Part shown: one piece after another, positions 28,391 through 37,302 of the stretch
Numbering within the stretch: the first letter of the stretch is position 1
How the letters are laid out: each line of letters begins with the position of its first letter
From: Polaromonas sp.
Lineage (GTDB): Bacteria; Pseudomonadota; Gammaproteobacteria; Burkholderiales; Burkholderiaceae_C
Direction of reading: 5' to 3'
Length of the DNA: 64,000 nt
Assembly: GCA_030654695.1 (NCBI GenBank)
Contig: JAURWY010000008.1
Location: 20,630 to 84,629 of the forward strand
Notes under the pieces: generated by a model
Told to the model about the DNA's origin: nothing
Database searches by the model: none
The model's input: only the letters and a program-made list of their open reading frames with translations
Translations under genes and position numbers: made by a program

Positions 28391-29851
28391 ATGATGCTTA
28401 ACCTGAATCGAACCCATCTGCGCTCTTATCTCGTGGCTGGCCTGCTGGCCATCGGGGTGAGTGGCGCAGTCCTTCCTCTGCAGCCAGTCTGGGCGCAAGT
28501 CCGCGGATTGCCGGATTTTCCTGATCTGGTTGATCAGGTCGGTCCTGCCGTTGTGAACATTCGCACGCTTGAAAAAACCAAACCCAGCAGCGATGCTGGT
28601 AACGACGAGCAAATGTTGGAGTTCTTTCGCCGCTTTGGCATTCCGGTGCCGCCTAATTTGCCGCGTTCGCCGCGTCAAGAGCGCGGTCAGTCGGAGGAAC
28701 GCCAGCCTCGCGGTGTGGGTTCCGGCTTCATTTTATCGGCCGATGGTTTTGTCATGACCAATGCCCATGTGGTCGACGGCGCGGACGAGGTGCTTGTAAC
28801 GCTGACGGACAAGCGCGAATTCAAGGCCAAGATCATTGGCGCAGACAAACGCACCGATGTGGCCGTCGTGAAAATCGAAGCCATAGGCTTGCCCAGCGTG
28901 AAAATTGGTGATGCTAACCGGATGCGGGTGGGCGAATGGGTGATGGCCATTGGCTCTCCGTTTGGACTTGAGAACACGGTCACGGCGGGCATTGTCAGCG
29001 CCAAGCAGCGTGACACGGGTGACTACCTGCCGCTCATCCAAACGGACGTCGCCATCAATCCAGGAAATTCAGGCGGGCCGCTGATCAATATGCGCGGCGA
29101 GGTGGTCGGTATCAACAGCCAGATCTACTCTCGCTCGGGCGGCTTCCAAGGTATCTCCTTCGCCATCCCGATTGACGAAGCGATCCGGGTCTCAGACCAG
29201 CTTCGCAATTCAGGGCGCGTCACGCGCGGACGGATTGGTGTGCAGATTGACCAAGTCAGCAAAGAAGTTGCCGAATCGATTGGTCTGGGTAAGCCGCAGG
29301 GTGCGCTGGTGCGCGGCGTTGAAGCGGGTGCGCCGGCTGAAAAAGCGGGCATTGAAGCGGGTGACATCATTACCAAGTTTGACGGCAAGGTCATCGAGAA
29401 ATCGAGCGACTTGCCGCGACTGGTGGGCAGCGTCAAGCCGGGCACCCGAGCCACCGTCACGGTCTTTCGCCGAGGTGCAACGCGCGATCTGGCCGTGACG
29501 ATTGCTGAAGTACCGCACGAAAAGCCGGTGCAACGCACGTCTTCTGTCCCCGCAAAACCACCCGTTACGGGGCCCGCTCAGGCGATGGGTCTGGTGGTCA
29601 GTGAGCTGACGGATGCGCAAAAGAAAGAGTTGAAGTTGCGTGGTGGTGTTCGTGTTGAAACGGCTGAAGGTGCATCGGCGCGGGCGGGTCTTCGCGAGGA
29701 CGATGTGATCGTGGCGATTGCAAATACTGAAGTGCTGAACCTCAAGGAGTTTGATCAAGCGCTTGCCAAGACCGACAAAAACAAGCCTGTGAACGTTCTG
29801 TTCAGGCGCGGGGAGTGGGCGCAATACGCCTTGATTCGCCCGAATCGTTGA
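28391..29851 (+). CDS. degP: DegP/MucD-type periplasmic serine protease
   Basis: 486 residues: signal peptide (cleavage near residue 35, VWA|Q), a trypsin-like domain with the triad His126 (TNAHVVDG), Asp156 (TDVAVV) and Ser227 (NPGNSGGP), and two PDZ domains (about 285-370 and 395-480). Quality-control protease/chaperone for envelope proteins, here the effector of the rpoE-rseA-rseB genes it follows. An alternative ATG lies three bases later (28394). In pseudomonads the same order carries the name mucD. Confidence 0.94.
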   Translation: MMLNLNRTHLRSYLVAGLLAIGVSGAVLPLQPVWAQVRGLPDFPDLVDQVGPAVVNIRTLEKTKPSSDAGNDEQMLEFFRRFGIPVPPNLPRSPRQERGQSEERQPRGVGSGFILSADGFVMTNAHVVDGADEVLVTLTDKREFKAKIIGADKRTDVAVVKIEAIGLPSVKIGDANRMRVGEWVMAIGSPFGLENTVTAGIVSAKQRDTGDYLPLIQTDVAINPGNSGGPLINMRGEVVGINSQIYSRSGGFQGISFAIPIDEAIRVSDQLRNSGRVTRGRIGVQIDQVSKEVAESIGLGKPQGALVRGVEAGAPAEKAGIEAGDIITKFDGKVIEKSSDLPRLVGSVKPGTRATVTVFRRGATRDLAVTIAEVPHEKPVQRTSSVPAKPPVTGPAQAMGLVVSELTDAQKKELKLRGGVRVETAEGASARAGLREDDVIVAIANTEVLNLKEFDQALAKTDKNKPVNVLFRRGEWAQYALIRPNR

Positions 29852-29951
29852 GCTGGACACTCGGCATACCCCGGCAAAAGTTGGGGGTTTTCATGGATTT
29901 TTTGATTTTGCAGGGCTTGTTAAATATTTATTTTCAATCCTAAGAGGATCT

Positions 29952-29980
29952 GGAACTTGTGGGTAAACGCTAACTTCTGA
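29952..29980 (+). promoter_or_regulatory. Candidate sigma-E promoter
   Basis: GGAACTT at 29952-29958 and TCTGA at 29976-29980, 17 bases apart. Both hexamers equal the E. coli sigma-E consensus, whose spacing is about 16. The rpoE gene lies 4 kb upstream in the same gene group. It would transcribe toward lepA. Confidence 0.7.
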
Positions 29981-30155
29981 AGACCAAAACGGGTTTTGAC
30001 GCTGCCTCTACATTACTTTCGGTAGAATAGAGCCCTTCTTTCGGGTCTTTCCGCTATATAAAGGCAACAAGAATGCCGCAGATCGACCCGTTTCAAACGA
30101 TTTATCAACGATCCACAGATCACCCACAAGTTGTTCATAGTTGTTATTTTGAGAT

Positions 30156-30175
30156 TGTGAATAAGTTGTGCATAA
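30156..30175 (-). other. Two adjacent DnaA-box-like sites
   Basis: On the minus strand TTATGCACA (30175-30167) and TTATTCACA (30164-30156), both fitting TTATNCACA, start 11 bases apart, one helical turn. A one-mismatch box TTACCCACA lies at 29966-29958, and two weaker plus-strand matches are at 30109-30117 and 30120-30128. Confidence 0.5.
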
Positions 30176-30291
30176 CTTCTCTGTTGCGGCTCTGCAACGT
30201 CATCGATTTGGCCTTTTTCAAGCGACGCAAAGCCGGCTTTTTGCCTACAATGAAGTTCCAACTATCGCAGTTGCCATAGATTGTTGGTTCA

Positions 30292-30322
30292 GGGCGCGTC
30301 GCAAACCGACGCGCCCTTTTTT
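30292..30322 (+). terminator. Strong intrinsic terminator upstream of lepA
   Basis: GGGCGCGTCG (30292-30301), loop CAAAC, CGACGCGCCC (30307-30316), then six T. It has a 10-bp perfect GC-rich stem. There is no gene between degP and this point, so it ends either a degP read-through transcript or a separate non-coding RNA. Confidence 0.92.
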
Positions 30323-30386
30323 ATGTCCGTTGCGAAGTGGGCCTGCACTGTTCGCAATATTTTCAAGTACTTAGGTGTTTCCTTTG

Positions 30387-32198
30387 ATGAATCACATCAG
30401 AAATTTTTCGATCATTGCCCACATCGATCACGGCAAATCAACACTCGCTGACCGCATCATCCAGCGCTGCGGTGGTTTGCAGGATCGCGAGATGAGCGCG
30501 CAGGTTTTGGATTCCATGGATCTTGAAAAAGAGCGTGGGATAACCATCAAAGCGCAGACCGCTGCGCTGCGCTACAAAGCCGCTGATGGTCAGATCTACA
30601 ACCTCAATTTGATCGACACGCCGGGCCACGTCGACTTCTCATATGAAGTGAGTCGTTCTCTGTCTGCTTGTGAAGGTGCGTTGCTCGTGGTGGATGCAAG
30701 CCAAGGCGTTGAAGCACAGACGGTGGCGAATTGCTACACCGCGCTGGATCTTGGCGTCACTGTTTTGCCCGTGCTCAACAAAATGGATTTGCCACAAGCT
30801 GATCCGGACAATGCGAAGCAGGAAATCGAAGACGTGATCGGCATCGACGCGACCGATGCGATTCCTTGCAGCGCCAAAACAGGCATGGGGATTGATGAAA
30901 TTCTCGAGGCTGTCATTGCGCGCATTCCGCCGCCCAAAGGAAATCCTGACGGCCCGTTGCGCGCCATGATTGTTGACAGTTGGTATGACGCTTACGTGGG
31001 CGTGGTCATGCTGGTGCGCGTGGTGGACGGCCGACTCGCCAAAGGTGATCGCATTAAGTTGATGGCGACAGAAGCCTTGTACAACGCAGAGCAACTTGGC
31101 GTTTTCACGCCGCACACGGAAGCGCGACAGTCGCTCGAAGCGGGTGAGGTCGGATTTGTGATCGCAGGGATCAAAGAGCTGCAAGCCGCCAAGGTCGGCG
31201 ACACGTTGACGATGATCAAACCCGGCACGGGTGGTGCCGCTTTTGCGGCGACCGAAGCACTGCCTGGCTTCAAGGAAATTCAGCCACAGGTGTTTGCCGG
31301 TTTGTACCCGAGCGAAGCCAGCGAGTACGACTCGCTGCGTGACGCGCTGGAAAAACTCAAGCTCAACGACGCTTCATTGCACTACGAGCCTGAAGTCAGC
31401 CAAGCGCTGGGTTTCGGTTTTCGCTGCGGCTTCTTGGGCTTGCTGCACATGGAGATCGTGCAAGAGCGTCTCGAGCGCGAGTTTGACCAAGACCTGATCA
31501 CCACCGCCCCGAGCGTGGTGTATGAGGTGGTCATGCCGGGGGGGGAAGTCTTGATGGTGGAAAACCCATCGAAGATTCCAGACGCCGGCAGGATTCAAGA
31601 AATCCGCGAACCCATCGTCACCGTGCATCTCTATATGCCGCAAGACTATGTGGGCGCAGTCATGACGCTGGCCAACAACAAGCGCGGCATCCAGCAGAAC
31701 ATGGCGTACCACGGCAAGCAGGTCATGCTGACGTATGAGATGCCGCTGGGCGAGATCGTGCTCGACTTCTTTGACAAGCTGAAATCGGTGTCACGCGGCT
31801 ATGCGTCGATGGACTACGAGTTCAAAGAGTTCCGTGCGTCTGACGTTGTCAAGGTCGATATTTTGCTCAACGGCGAGCGCGTCGATGCACTGTCGATCAT
31901 TGTTCACCGCAGTCAGTCGGTGTATCGCGGTCGTGCCGTGGTGTCCAAAATGCGCGAGATTATTTCGCGTCAGCAGTTCGACGTTGCCATCCAGGCGGCC
32001 ATTGGCGCTAACGTGATAGCGCGTGAGACAATCAAAGCCTTGCGTAAAAACGTCATCGCCAAGTGCTATGGCGGCGATATTTCGCGCAAGAAGAAGCTGC
32101 TTGAAAAGCAAAAAGCAGGCAAAAAACGCATGAAACAAATCGGTTCTGTCGAGGTGCCCCAAGAGGCCTTCTTAGCCATATTGCAGGTGGAAGATTAA
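30387..32198 (+). CDS. lepA: Elongation factor 4 (LepA)
   Basis: Ribosome-associated translational GTPase of the EF-G family. 603 residues with G1 [13 protein letters not shown], switch region [10 protein letters not shown]3 DTPGHVDF, G4 NKMDLPQAD, and the LepA-specific C-terminal domain ending [24 protein letters not shown] 30387 ([16 protein letters not shown]) is the family start; the GTG four codons earlier is rejected. The stop overlaps lepB (TAATG). It stands next to the sigma-E genes, as in E. coli. Confidence 0.97.
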   Translation: MNHIRNFSIIAHIDHGKSTLADRIIQRCGGLQDREMSAQVLDSMDLEKERGITIKAQTAALRYKAADGQIYNLNLIDTPGHVDFSYEVSRSLSACEGALLVVDASQGVEAQTVANCYTALDLGVTVLPVLNKMDLPQADPDNAKQEIEDVIGIDATDAIPCSAKTGMGIDEILEAVIARIPPPKGNPDGPLRAMIVDSWYDAYVGVVMLVRVVDGRLAKGDRIKLMATEALYNAEQLGVFTPHTEARQSLEAGEVGFVIAGIKELQAAKVGDTLTMIKPGTGGAAFAATEALPGFKEIQPQVFAGLYPSEASEYDSLRDALEKLKLNDASLHYEPEVSQALGFGFRCGFLGLLHMEIVQERLEREFDQDLITTAPSVVYEVVMPGGEVLMVENPSKIPDAGRIQEIREPIVTVHLYMPQDYVGAVMTLANNKRGIQQNMAYHGKQVMLTYEMPLGEIVLDFFDKLKSVSRGYASMDYEFKEFRASDVVKVDILLNGERVDALSIIVHRSQSVYRGRAVVSKMREIISRQQFDVAIQAAIGANVIARETIKALRKNVIAKCYGGDISRKKKLLEKQKAGKKRMKQIGSVEVPQEAFLAILQVED

Positions 32199-33181
32199 TG
32201 GTCGGTGTCATGAGTTCAATCACAGCCTTGGTGCTGGCTGCATTTGTAGGTTATGGCGGTGCCTGGTACATGGGTATGGTGGAGGGTAACTTCTCGCTGC
32301 TGCTGTTTCTGGCGACGGTGGTGACGGGCATTTACTGGCTTTTCGAGCGCTTCTATTTTCTGCCGCAACGCCGTCAGGCCGTTCAAGTGTTTGAGCAAAG
32401 TACCGCCAAACGTAACTTAGAGCTGACCAAGCTGGGCTTGCCATTGGCGCAGCCCGATGTGGTTGAAGCGCGCGCGCGCCTGATGATGCAACCATGGTGG
32501 TTGGATTGGACCGCAGGGCTCTTCCCCGTCATCATCGTGGTCTTCATCTTGCGGTCTTTTTTGTTTGAGCCGTTCAAGATCCCATCGGGTTCCATGATCC
32601 CAACCTTGATGATCAACGACCTGATCCTCGTGAATAAATTTCATTACGGCGTCCGCTTACCGGTGATCTTCACCAAGGTGCTCGACAACCACAGCCCCGA
32701 GCGTGGCGATGTGATGGTTTTTCGCTACCCACCGCAACCTAGTCTTGACTACATCAAGCGGGTGGTCGGTTTGCCAGGCGACGAGGTGGCTTACCTGAAC
32801 AAGACGCTGACCATCAATGGCAAACCCCTTCAGAAAAAAGCTTTGCGTGAATTTTTTGATGATGATGCATTGCGCTACACCAAGCAGTTTGAAGAATCAA
32901 CGGCTAGCGGTGAGCGCAAATATCGCATCTTGAATGAAGATGACCGGCCGTCATTCATTCAAGCCACAGCCGACTTTCCATTCCGCGACAACTGCCGCTA
33001 CAGCAGCGAAGGTGTGGTCTGCAAGGTGCCGGCAGGACACTATTTCATGATGGGCGACAACCGCGACAACTCGCTGGACTCGCGCTATTGGGGTTTTGTC
33101 CCTGAAAAAAATATCGTCGGCAAAGCCTTTTTTGTCTGGATGAACTTCGGTAATCTGAAGCGTATCGGCGGTTTTGATTAA
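32198..33181 (+). CDS. lepB: Signal peptidase I
   Basis: Membrane endopeptidase that removes signal peptides. 327 residues: N-terminal membrane helices (about 5-25 and 28-48, then about 100-118), box B with the catalytic Ser (PFKIPSGSMIPTL), box D with the Lys (DYIKRVVGLPGDEV) and box E GDNRDNSLDSRYWG. The start ATG overlaps the lepA stop; a second ATG at 32210 is possible. It is followed by rnc 27 bases later, the lepB-rnc-era order common in proteobacteria. Confidence 0.96.
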   Translation: MVGVMSSITALVLAAFVGYGGAWYMGMVEGNFSLLLFLATVVTGIYWLFERFYFLPQRRQAVQVFEQSTAKRNLELTKLGLPLAQPDVVEARARLMMQPWWLDWTAGLFPVIIVVFILRSFLFEPFKIPSGSMIPTLMINDLILVNKFHYGVRLPVIFTKVLDNHSPERGDVMVFRYPPQPSLDYIKRVVGLPGDEVAYLNKTLTINGKPLQKKALREFFDDDALRYTKQFEESTASGERKYRILNEDDRPSFIQATADFPFRDNCRYSSEGVVCKVPAGHYFMMGDNRDNSLDSRYWGFVPEKNIVGKAFFVWMNFGNLKRIGGFD

Positions 33182-33208
33182 ACCGCAGCGTTGCTTCTCA
33201 ACAGCGTT

Positions 33209-33937
33209 ATGAGTGCCCAACCCGATACTGCTTTAGCTTCCCACCAGCCCAAGCTCAGCCTGCCTTTGCAGGCCCTGCAAAAACGGTTGCTGCATGAGTT
33301 CGCCAGCCCAAAGCTTTTGCAACTCGCCCTGACGCACCGCAGCTTTTCGGGCGATCACAACGAGCGGCTCGAATTTTTGGGCGACTCGGTACTGAACTTG
33401 GCTGTCGCTGGTCTCTTGTATGAACGGCTGTCCCAGCTGCCTGAAGGCGATTTGTCGCGCGTACGTGCCAACCTCGTCAAACAAGAAACGCTGCATCAAC
33501 TGGCCATCACCTTGGGCTTGCCGATGCTGCTGCGCCTCGGCGAAGGCGAAGCCAAATCAGGTGGCCAAAAGCGGCCTTCTATTTTGGCGGACGCCCTTGA
33601 AGCGGTGATCGGTGCGGTCTACCTAGACGCTGGTTTCGACAGCGCTTCGGCCTTGGTTCGGCGGCTGTTTCAAGATGTCGAGATCACGCCGCAAATGCCG
33701 GCCATCGACAAAGACCCCAAGACCGAGCTGCAAGAATGGCTGCAAGGCCGAAAAATGAACTTACCCATTTACAGAGTTGTCGCCACCTCGGGCGCGGCCC
33801 ACCAGCAAACTTTTGACGTGGAATGCGAGATTGTCGAGCACGGCCGTGCTGAACGCGGTATCGGTGGTTCACGGCGTGCGGGAGAACAAGCCGCCGCTGC
33901 AGCCATGCTGGCTTTTCTCAAGACACTCGGCACTTAA
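33209..33937 (+). CDS. rnc: Ribonuclease III
   Basis: Double-stranded RNA endonuclease for rRNA processing. 242 residues: RNase III domain with [21 protein letters not shown] (split over residues about 35-55), the second metal site in [17 protein letters not shown], and a C-terminal dsRNA-binding domain ([12 protein letters not shown] ... [16 protein letters not shown]). ATG 33209 (MSAQPDTAL) is preferred to the TTG at 33191. There is a longer N-terminal lead (about 20 residues) than in E. coli. Confidence 0.96.
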   Translation: MSAQPDTALASHQPKLSLPLQALQKRLLHEFASPKLLQLALTHRSFSGDHNERLEFLGDSVLNLAVAGLLYERLSQLPEGDLSRVRANLVKQETLHQLAITLGLPMLLRLGEGEAKSGGQKRPSILADALEAVIGAVYLDAGFDSASALVRRLFQDVEITPQMPAIDKDPKTELQEWLQGRKMNLPIYRVVATSGAAHQQTFDVECEIVEHGRAERGIGGSRRAGEQAAAAAMLAFLKTLGT

Positions 33938-33989
33938 CCCGTTAAACCTTGAAACCTCGCTGCCTGTAGGCGGCTGAAGATGGACTCAC

Positions 33990-34994
33990 ATGACTGACGG
34001 CAAAAAAGCCCCCACCCCGACCGACTTGCCAACGCAGTCGCCTGACGCGCTTGAAGCCATGCTGACCCAAGCCATGTCGACCCGAGCCAGCAACGCACCG
34101 GCTGTGCCCACAGTCGGTCAGCGCTGTGGTTTGATCGCCATTGTCGGCAAGCCGAACGTCGGCAAGTCCACCTTGCTGAATGCACTGGTGGGACAAAAAA
34201 TCAGCATCACCTCGCGCAAGGCGCAAACCACGCGGCACCGCATCACCGGCATGCGCACGGTGGGGCCGACGCAGTATGTGTTTGTCGACACGCCGGGTTT
34301 TCAAACCCGCCACAGCAATGCCTTGAATCGCTCCTTGAACCGCACCGTGGTGGGCGCGGTCAATGACGTTGACCTGATTGTTTTCGTGGTCGAAGCAGGC
34401 CAATTCAATCAGGCCGATGCCAAAGTCTTGTCTTTGTTGCCGGCCAACACGCCCGCCATCTTGTTGGCGAATAAGTTTGACCTGATCCACCGCCGCGCCG
34501 AGATTGCGCCTTGGCTCAAAGAGATGCAGGAGCGCCACAACTTCGCTGAGTTTGTGCCGATGTCGGCCAACAACGCCCGTGACGTTGAGCGCCTGTTTGG
34601 CATTTGCGACAAATACCTGCCCGAGCAGCCGTGGATGTACGGCGCGGAAGAGCTGACCGACCGCAGCGATCGTTTCATGGCGGCCGAAATCATCCGCGAA
34701 AAACTCTTTCGTTTGACGGGTGACGAGTTGCCCTACACCTCAACTGTCATCATCGACAAGTACGAGGAAGAAGGCAATTTGCGCCGCGTCGCCGCCACCA
34801 TCGTTGTGGAGCGCGACGGTCACAAGGGCATGATCATTGGCGAGAAGGGTGAAAAACTCAAACGTATCGGCACTGAAGCGCGGCATGAGCTTGAGACCTT
34901 GACCGGCGGCAAAGTCTTTTTGGAAATCTGGGTCAAGGTCCGTTCCGGCTGGGCTGATGATGACGCTCGCGTCAAAACCTTCGGCTATGAGTGA
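33990..34994 (+). CDS. era: GTPase Era
   Basis: Essential GTPase for 16S rRNA maturation and 30S assembly. 334 residues. A 45-residue N-terminal lead, G1 [14 protein letters not shown], effector segment [12 protein letters not shown]3 DTPGF, G4 NKFD, and the C-terminal KH domain with [20 protein letters not shown] split across about residues 270-290. It lies in rnc-era-recO. A repeat element separates it from recO. Confidence 0.96.
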   Translation: MTDGKKAPTPTDLPTQSPDALEAMLTQAMSTRASNAPAVPTVGQRCGLIAIVGKPNVGKSTLLNALVGQKISITSRKAQTTRHRITGMRTVGPTQYVFVDTPGFQTRHSNALNRSLNRTVVGAVNDVDLIVFVVEAGQFNQADAKVLSLLPANTPAILLANKFDLIHRRAEIAPWLKEMQERHNFAEFVPMSANNARDVERLFGICDKYLPEQPWMYGAEELTDRSDRFMAAEIIREKLFRLTGDELPYTSTVIIDKYEEEGNLRRVAATIVVERDGHKGMIIGEKGEKLKRIGTEARHELETLTGGKVFLEIWVKVRSGWADDDARVKTFGYE

Positions 34995-34995
34995 G

Positions 34996-35113
34996 GCCCC
35001 CACGTTCGTCACTGCGTGTACTTCACTGCCCCCCGAGGGGGCGCATTTTTCCTTGGGGCGGCCCGGCGGGAAAACTTCAGCCCCCACGCTTGTCACGTCG
35101 TGTACTGCGCTGC
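34996..35113. repeat. Intergenic repeat element between era and recO
   Basis: Two 34-base degenerate direct repeats (34996-35029 and 35080-35113, both beginning GCCCCCACG and ending CTGC) flank a core with the hairpin GCCCCC-CGA-GGGGGC and CTTGGGGCGGCCCGGCGG. I recognise this core as a repeat widespread between genes in Comamonadaceae genomes. It is non-coding and could act as a mild terminator or mRNA-end structure. Confidence 0.65.
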
Positions 35114-35130
35114 TGGCAGATTGAAAACCC

Positions 35131-35880
35131 GTGGCCACTAAACGGATTGCGGATGAGCCGGCTTACGTGCTGCATCGCTATGACTGGAGCGAGTCGAGTC
35201 TGATTCTGGATGTTTTCACGCGGCAGCATGGCCGCGTGGCGCTGGTGGCGCGGGGTGCTAAAAAGCCGAGTTCGAGTTTTAGGCCGGTGCTGCTGCCGCT
35301 GCAGTTGCTGCATTTGGCATTTGGCGGCGATGCTGAAATCCGCAACCTCAAGAGCGCCGAATGGCAGGGCGGTCACGTCATGCCGACGGGCGATGCCTTG
35401 CTGTCGGGCTACTACCTCAACGAATTGCTGATGCGCTTGCTGGCCCGCGATGACCCGCATCCGGTACTGTTCGACGCCTATGCCGCCACGGTGCAACTGC
35501 TGGCGAGTCAGAACGCCGACACCTTGCAAGTCGCCTTGCGTGCTTTTGAGTTGCGGCTGCTGCGCGACATCGGCTTGTTGCCCACGCTTGACGCCGAGAC
35601 CGCCACCTTGCTGCCGCTAGCGATTGGCAAGCGTTACGTGCTGGTGGCCGAGGCCGGTCTGCGCGAGGCCCATGACGACGACCGGGCCAGTTTGTCGGGC
35701 GCCGAATGGTTGGGCTTGCAGCTGGCGCTAGAAAGCCACTCAACCTTCTCTGACACAGTGCAGGCTTGTGTCAACAGTATTTCGGAGCTCAAGACGCAGC
35801 TGCGCGCCTTGCTGCACTACCATTGTGGTGTGAAGGTGCTCAAAACCCGCCAAATGATGATCGACCTTCAAGCGCTTTAG
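35131..35880 (+). CDS. recO: DNA repair protein RecO
   Basis: Recombination mediator of the RecFOR pathway that helps RecA load on SSB-covered DNA. 249 residues from a GTG start. The N-terminal OB fold has [20 protein letters not shown] and [16 protein letters not shown]; a helical C-terminal domain follows. The zinc-binding cysteines of some RecO proteins are absent. The start lies 18 bases after the repeat element. Followed by pdxJ 23 bases later. Confidence 0.93.
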   Translation: MATKRIADEPAYVLHRYDWSESSLILDVFTRQHGRVALVARGAKKPSSSFRPVLLPLQLLHLAFGGDAEIRNLKSAEWQGGHVMPTGDALLSGYYLNELLMRLLARDDPHPVLFDAYAATVQLLASQNADTLQVALRAFELRLLRDIGLLPTLDAETATLLPLAIGKRYVLVAEAGLREAHDDDRASLSGAEWLGLQLALESHSTFSDTVQACVNSISELKTQLRALLHYHCGVKVLKTRQMMIDLQAL

Positions 35881-35903
35881 CGTCATACTTTCACACCAGA
35901 CTT

Positions 35904-36824
35904 ATGCCTATCAAAAAAGAGCTTCCATTAGCGCCAAGCTTGCCGTCCGTGCCATCGTTGCCAGATTTGGCCGCTGCTGTGGCCGGTGACGAGCCGCTGA
36001 ATGTGGTCGCCGCCGATGCCACGCTGCCGGCCGCCGAACTCGCCGCCATCCTCGGCCAAACTACCGGCCGGACCGCCTTGTCAGTCAACGTCAACAAAGT
36101 CGCGCTGCTGCGCAACACGCGGCAACTCGGCATTCCGAGCGTGTTACGCGCCGCCCATGTGTGTTTGATGGCGGGTGCTCGCGGCATTACCGTGCATCCG
36201 CGGCCAGACGAGCGCCACATCAAACGCCATGACGTCTACGAGTTGTCGGCCATGATGGCCGACTGGCCGGGCCGCGAGTTCAATATCGAAGGCAACCCGT
36301 TTCACAACCTGATGGAGTTTGTGCGCGAGTTGCGGCCGGATCAATGCACCTTTGTGCCTGACAGCGAAGACCAGTCGACCAGCGACCACGGCTGGTCTTT
36401 CCCGGCCGACGCTGAGCGCCTGCGGCCGTTCATCGAAGAAGCCCATGCGCTGGGCGTGCGCGTCAGCCTGTTCATGGACCCGCTGCCGGAGGCGATGGCT
36501 GCCGTTCAAGAAGTCGGCGCTGACCGCGTGGAGTTCTACACCGAAACCTATGCGCGGGCCTGGCCTGGGCTGCACAAAAACGAAGCCTTGCGGCCCTTTG
36601 TCGAGGCTGCCCAAGCGGCTGCGCTGTGCGGTCTGGGCATCAACGCCGGCCACGATTTGAACCGCGACAACCTGACCGAATTTTTGCGCGAAGTGCCGGG
36701 CGTGCTGGAAGTCTCTATTGGCCACGCCTTGATTGCCGACGCGCTGGAGCTGGGCTACACCGCCACCGTCAAAGACTACCTGCGCTGCATCGACGCAGCG
36801 TTCACCCCAGCCCGCGACGAATGA
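35904..36824 (+). CDS. pdxJ: Pyridoxine 5'-phosphate synthase, divergent type
   Basis: Last step of de novo vitamin B6 synthesis by the DXP route. 306 residues; a 50-residue Pro/Ala-rich N-terminal extension precedes the TIM barrel. The barrel start reads [15 protein letters not shown], where the usual proteobacterial enzyme has VNIDHVATLRNAR, and [15 protein letters not shown] replaces the usual PEKR..TEGG segment; this resembles the Bacteroidetes-type Pdx[14 protein letters not shown], the Glu in FNIEG, Glu in VEFYTETYA and His in GINAGHDLN are kept, so it should be active. It ends in an ATGA overlap with acpS. Confidence 0.92.
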   Translation: MPIKKELPLAPSLPSVPSLPDLAAAVAGDEPLNVVAADATLPAAELAAILGQTTGRTALSVNVNKVALLRNTRQLGIPSVLRAAHVCLMAGARGITVHPRPDERHIKRHDVYELSAMMADWPGREFNIEGNPFHNLMEFVRELRPDQCTFVPDSEDQSTSDHGWSFPADAERLRPFIEEAHALGVRVSLFMDPLPEAMAAVQEVGADRVEFYTETYARAWPGLHKNEALRPFVEAAQAAALCGLGINAGHDLNRDNLTEFLREVPGVLEVSIGHALIADALELGYTATVKDYLRCIDAAFTPARDE

Positions 36825-37252
36825 TTTACGGGATTGGCACCGATATTTGTGATGTCCGGCGCATCCGCACCAGCCTTGAGCGTCACGGTGATCGCTTCGC
36901 GCTCAAGATACTGAGCGAGGCTGAATTTGCCACTTGGCAGCAGCGCAGTGCCCGCTGGCCTGAGCGCGGCATGCGTTATTTGGCGACTCGCTTTTCGGCC
37001 AAAGAGGCTTTCAGCAAAGCCATCGGCATGGGCATGCGCATGCCGATGACTTGGCGCCATTGTGAGATTGCCAAAGCTGCTAGCGGCAAGCCCGACATCG
37101 TTTTGCACGGCGCGTTGAAAGTCTGGTTCGAGGCGCAGCGCCTGAGCGCGCACGTGACCGTGACCGACGAGACCGACTATGCGGTGAGTTTCGTGGTGGT
37201 CGAGCAGGCGGACAAGCCAAGCAACACCGCTGCACCACCTTTCGCCGGCTAA
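36821..37252 (+). CDS. acpS: Holo-ACP synthase
   Basis: Transfers phosphopantetheine from CoA to Ser37 of AcpP. 143 residues: [20 protein letters not shown] with the metal-binding Asp, [20 protein letters not shown] with the second acidic ligand, and [18 protein letters not shown]. The last 15 residues are an extension beyond the family core. It starts inside the pdxJ stop (ATGA), the standard pdxJ-acpS coupling. Confidence 0.95.
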   Translation: MIYGIGTDICDVRRIRTSLERHGDRFALKILSEAEFATWQQRSARWPERGMRYLATRFSAKEAFSKAIGMGMRMPMTWRHCEIAKAASGKPDIVLHGALKVWFEAQRLSAHVTVTDETDYAVSFVVVEQADKPSNTAAPPFAG

Positions 37253-37302
37253 ATTTTTTAGACGACTTTCATCACTGAACCTTCATTCAAGAAAAGCCAA
37301 AC

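Larger units (their letters stand above)
29852..30386 (+). other. Non-coding region between degP and lepA with promoter, DnaA-box-like motifs and terminator
   Basis: 535 bases without a convincing gene. In order: an AT-rich stretch (about 29890-29945), a sigma-E-type promoter (29952-29980), a TTGACG hexamer (29996) and a TAGAAT (30023) too far apart (21 bases) for a normal sigma-70 promoter, a cluster of DnaA-box-like 9-mers (30109-30175), a TACAAT hexamer (30246), and a strong terminator (30292-30322). The arrangement suggests a transcript of about 335 bases that ends before lepA. The 68-codon frame at 30073 has no family resemblance. Confidence 0.6.

Noticed and set aside
29996..30028. TTGACG and TAGAAT as a sigma-70 promoter
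   Set aside because: The 21-base spacer is outside the functional range; the sigma-E-type site just upstream is a better promoter.
30073..30279. 68-codon frame upstream of lepA
   Set aside because: Its codons run through the DnaA-box cluster and there is no recognisable protein pattern or good ribosome site.
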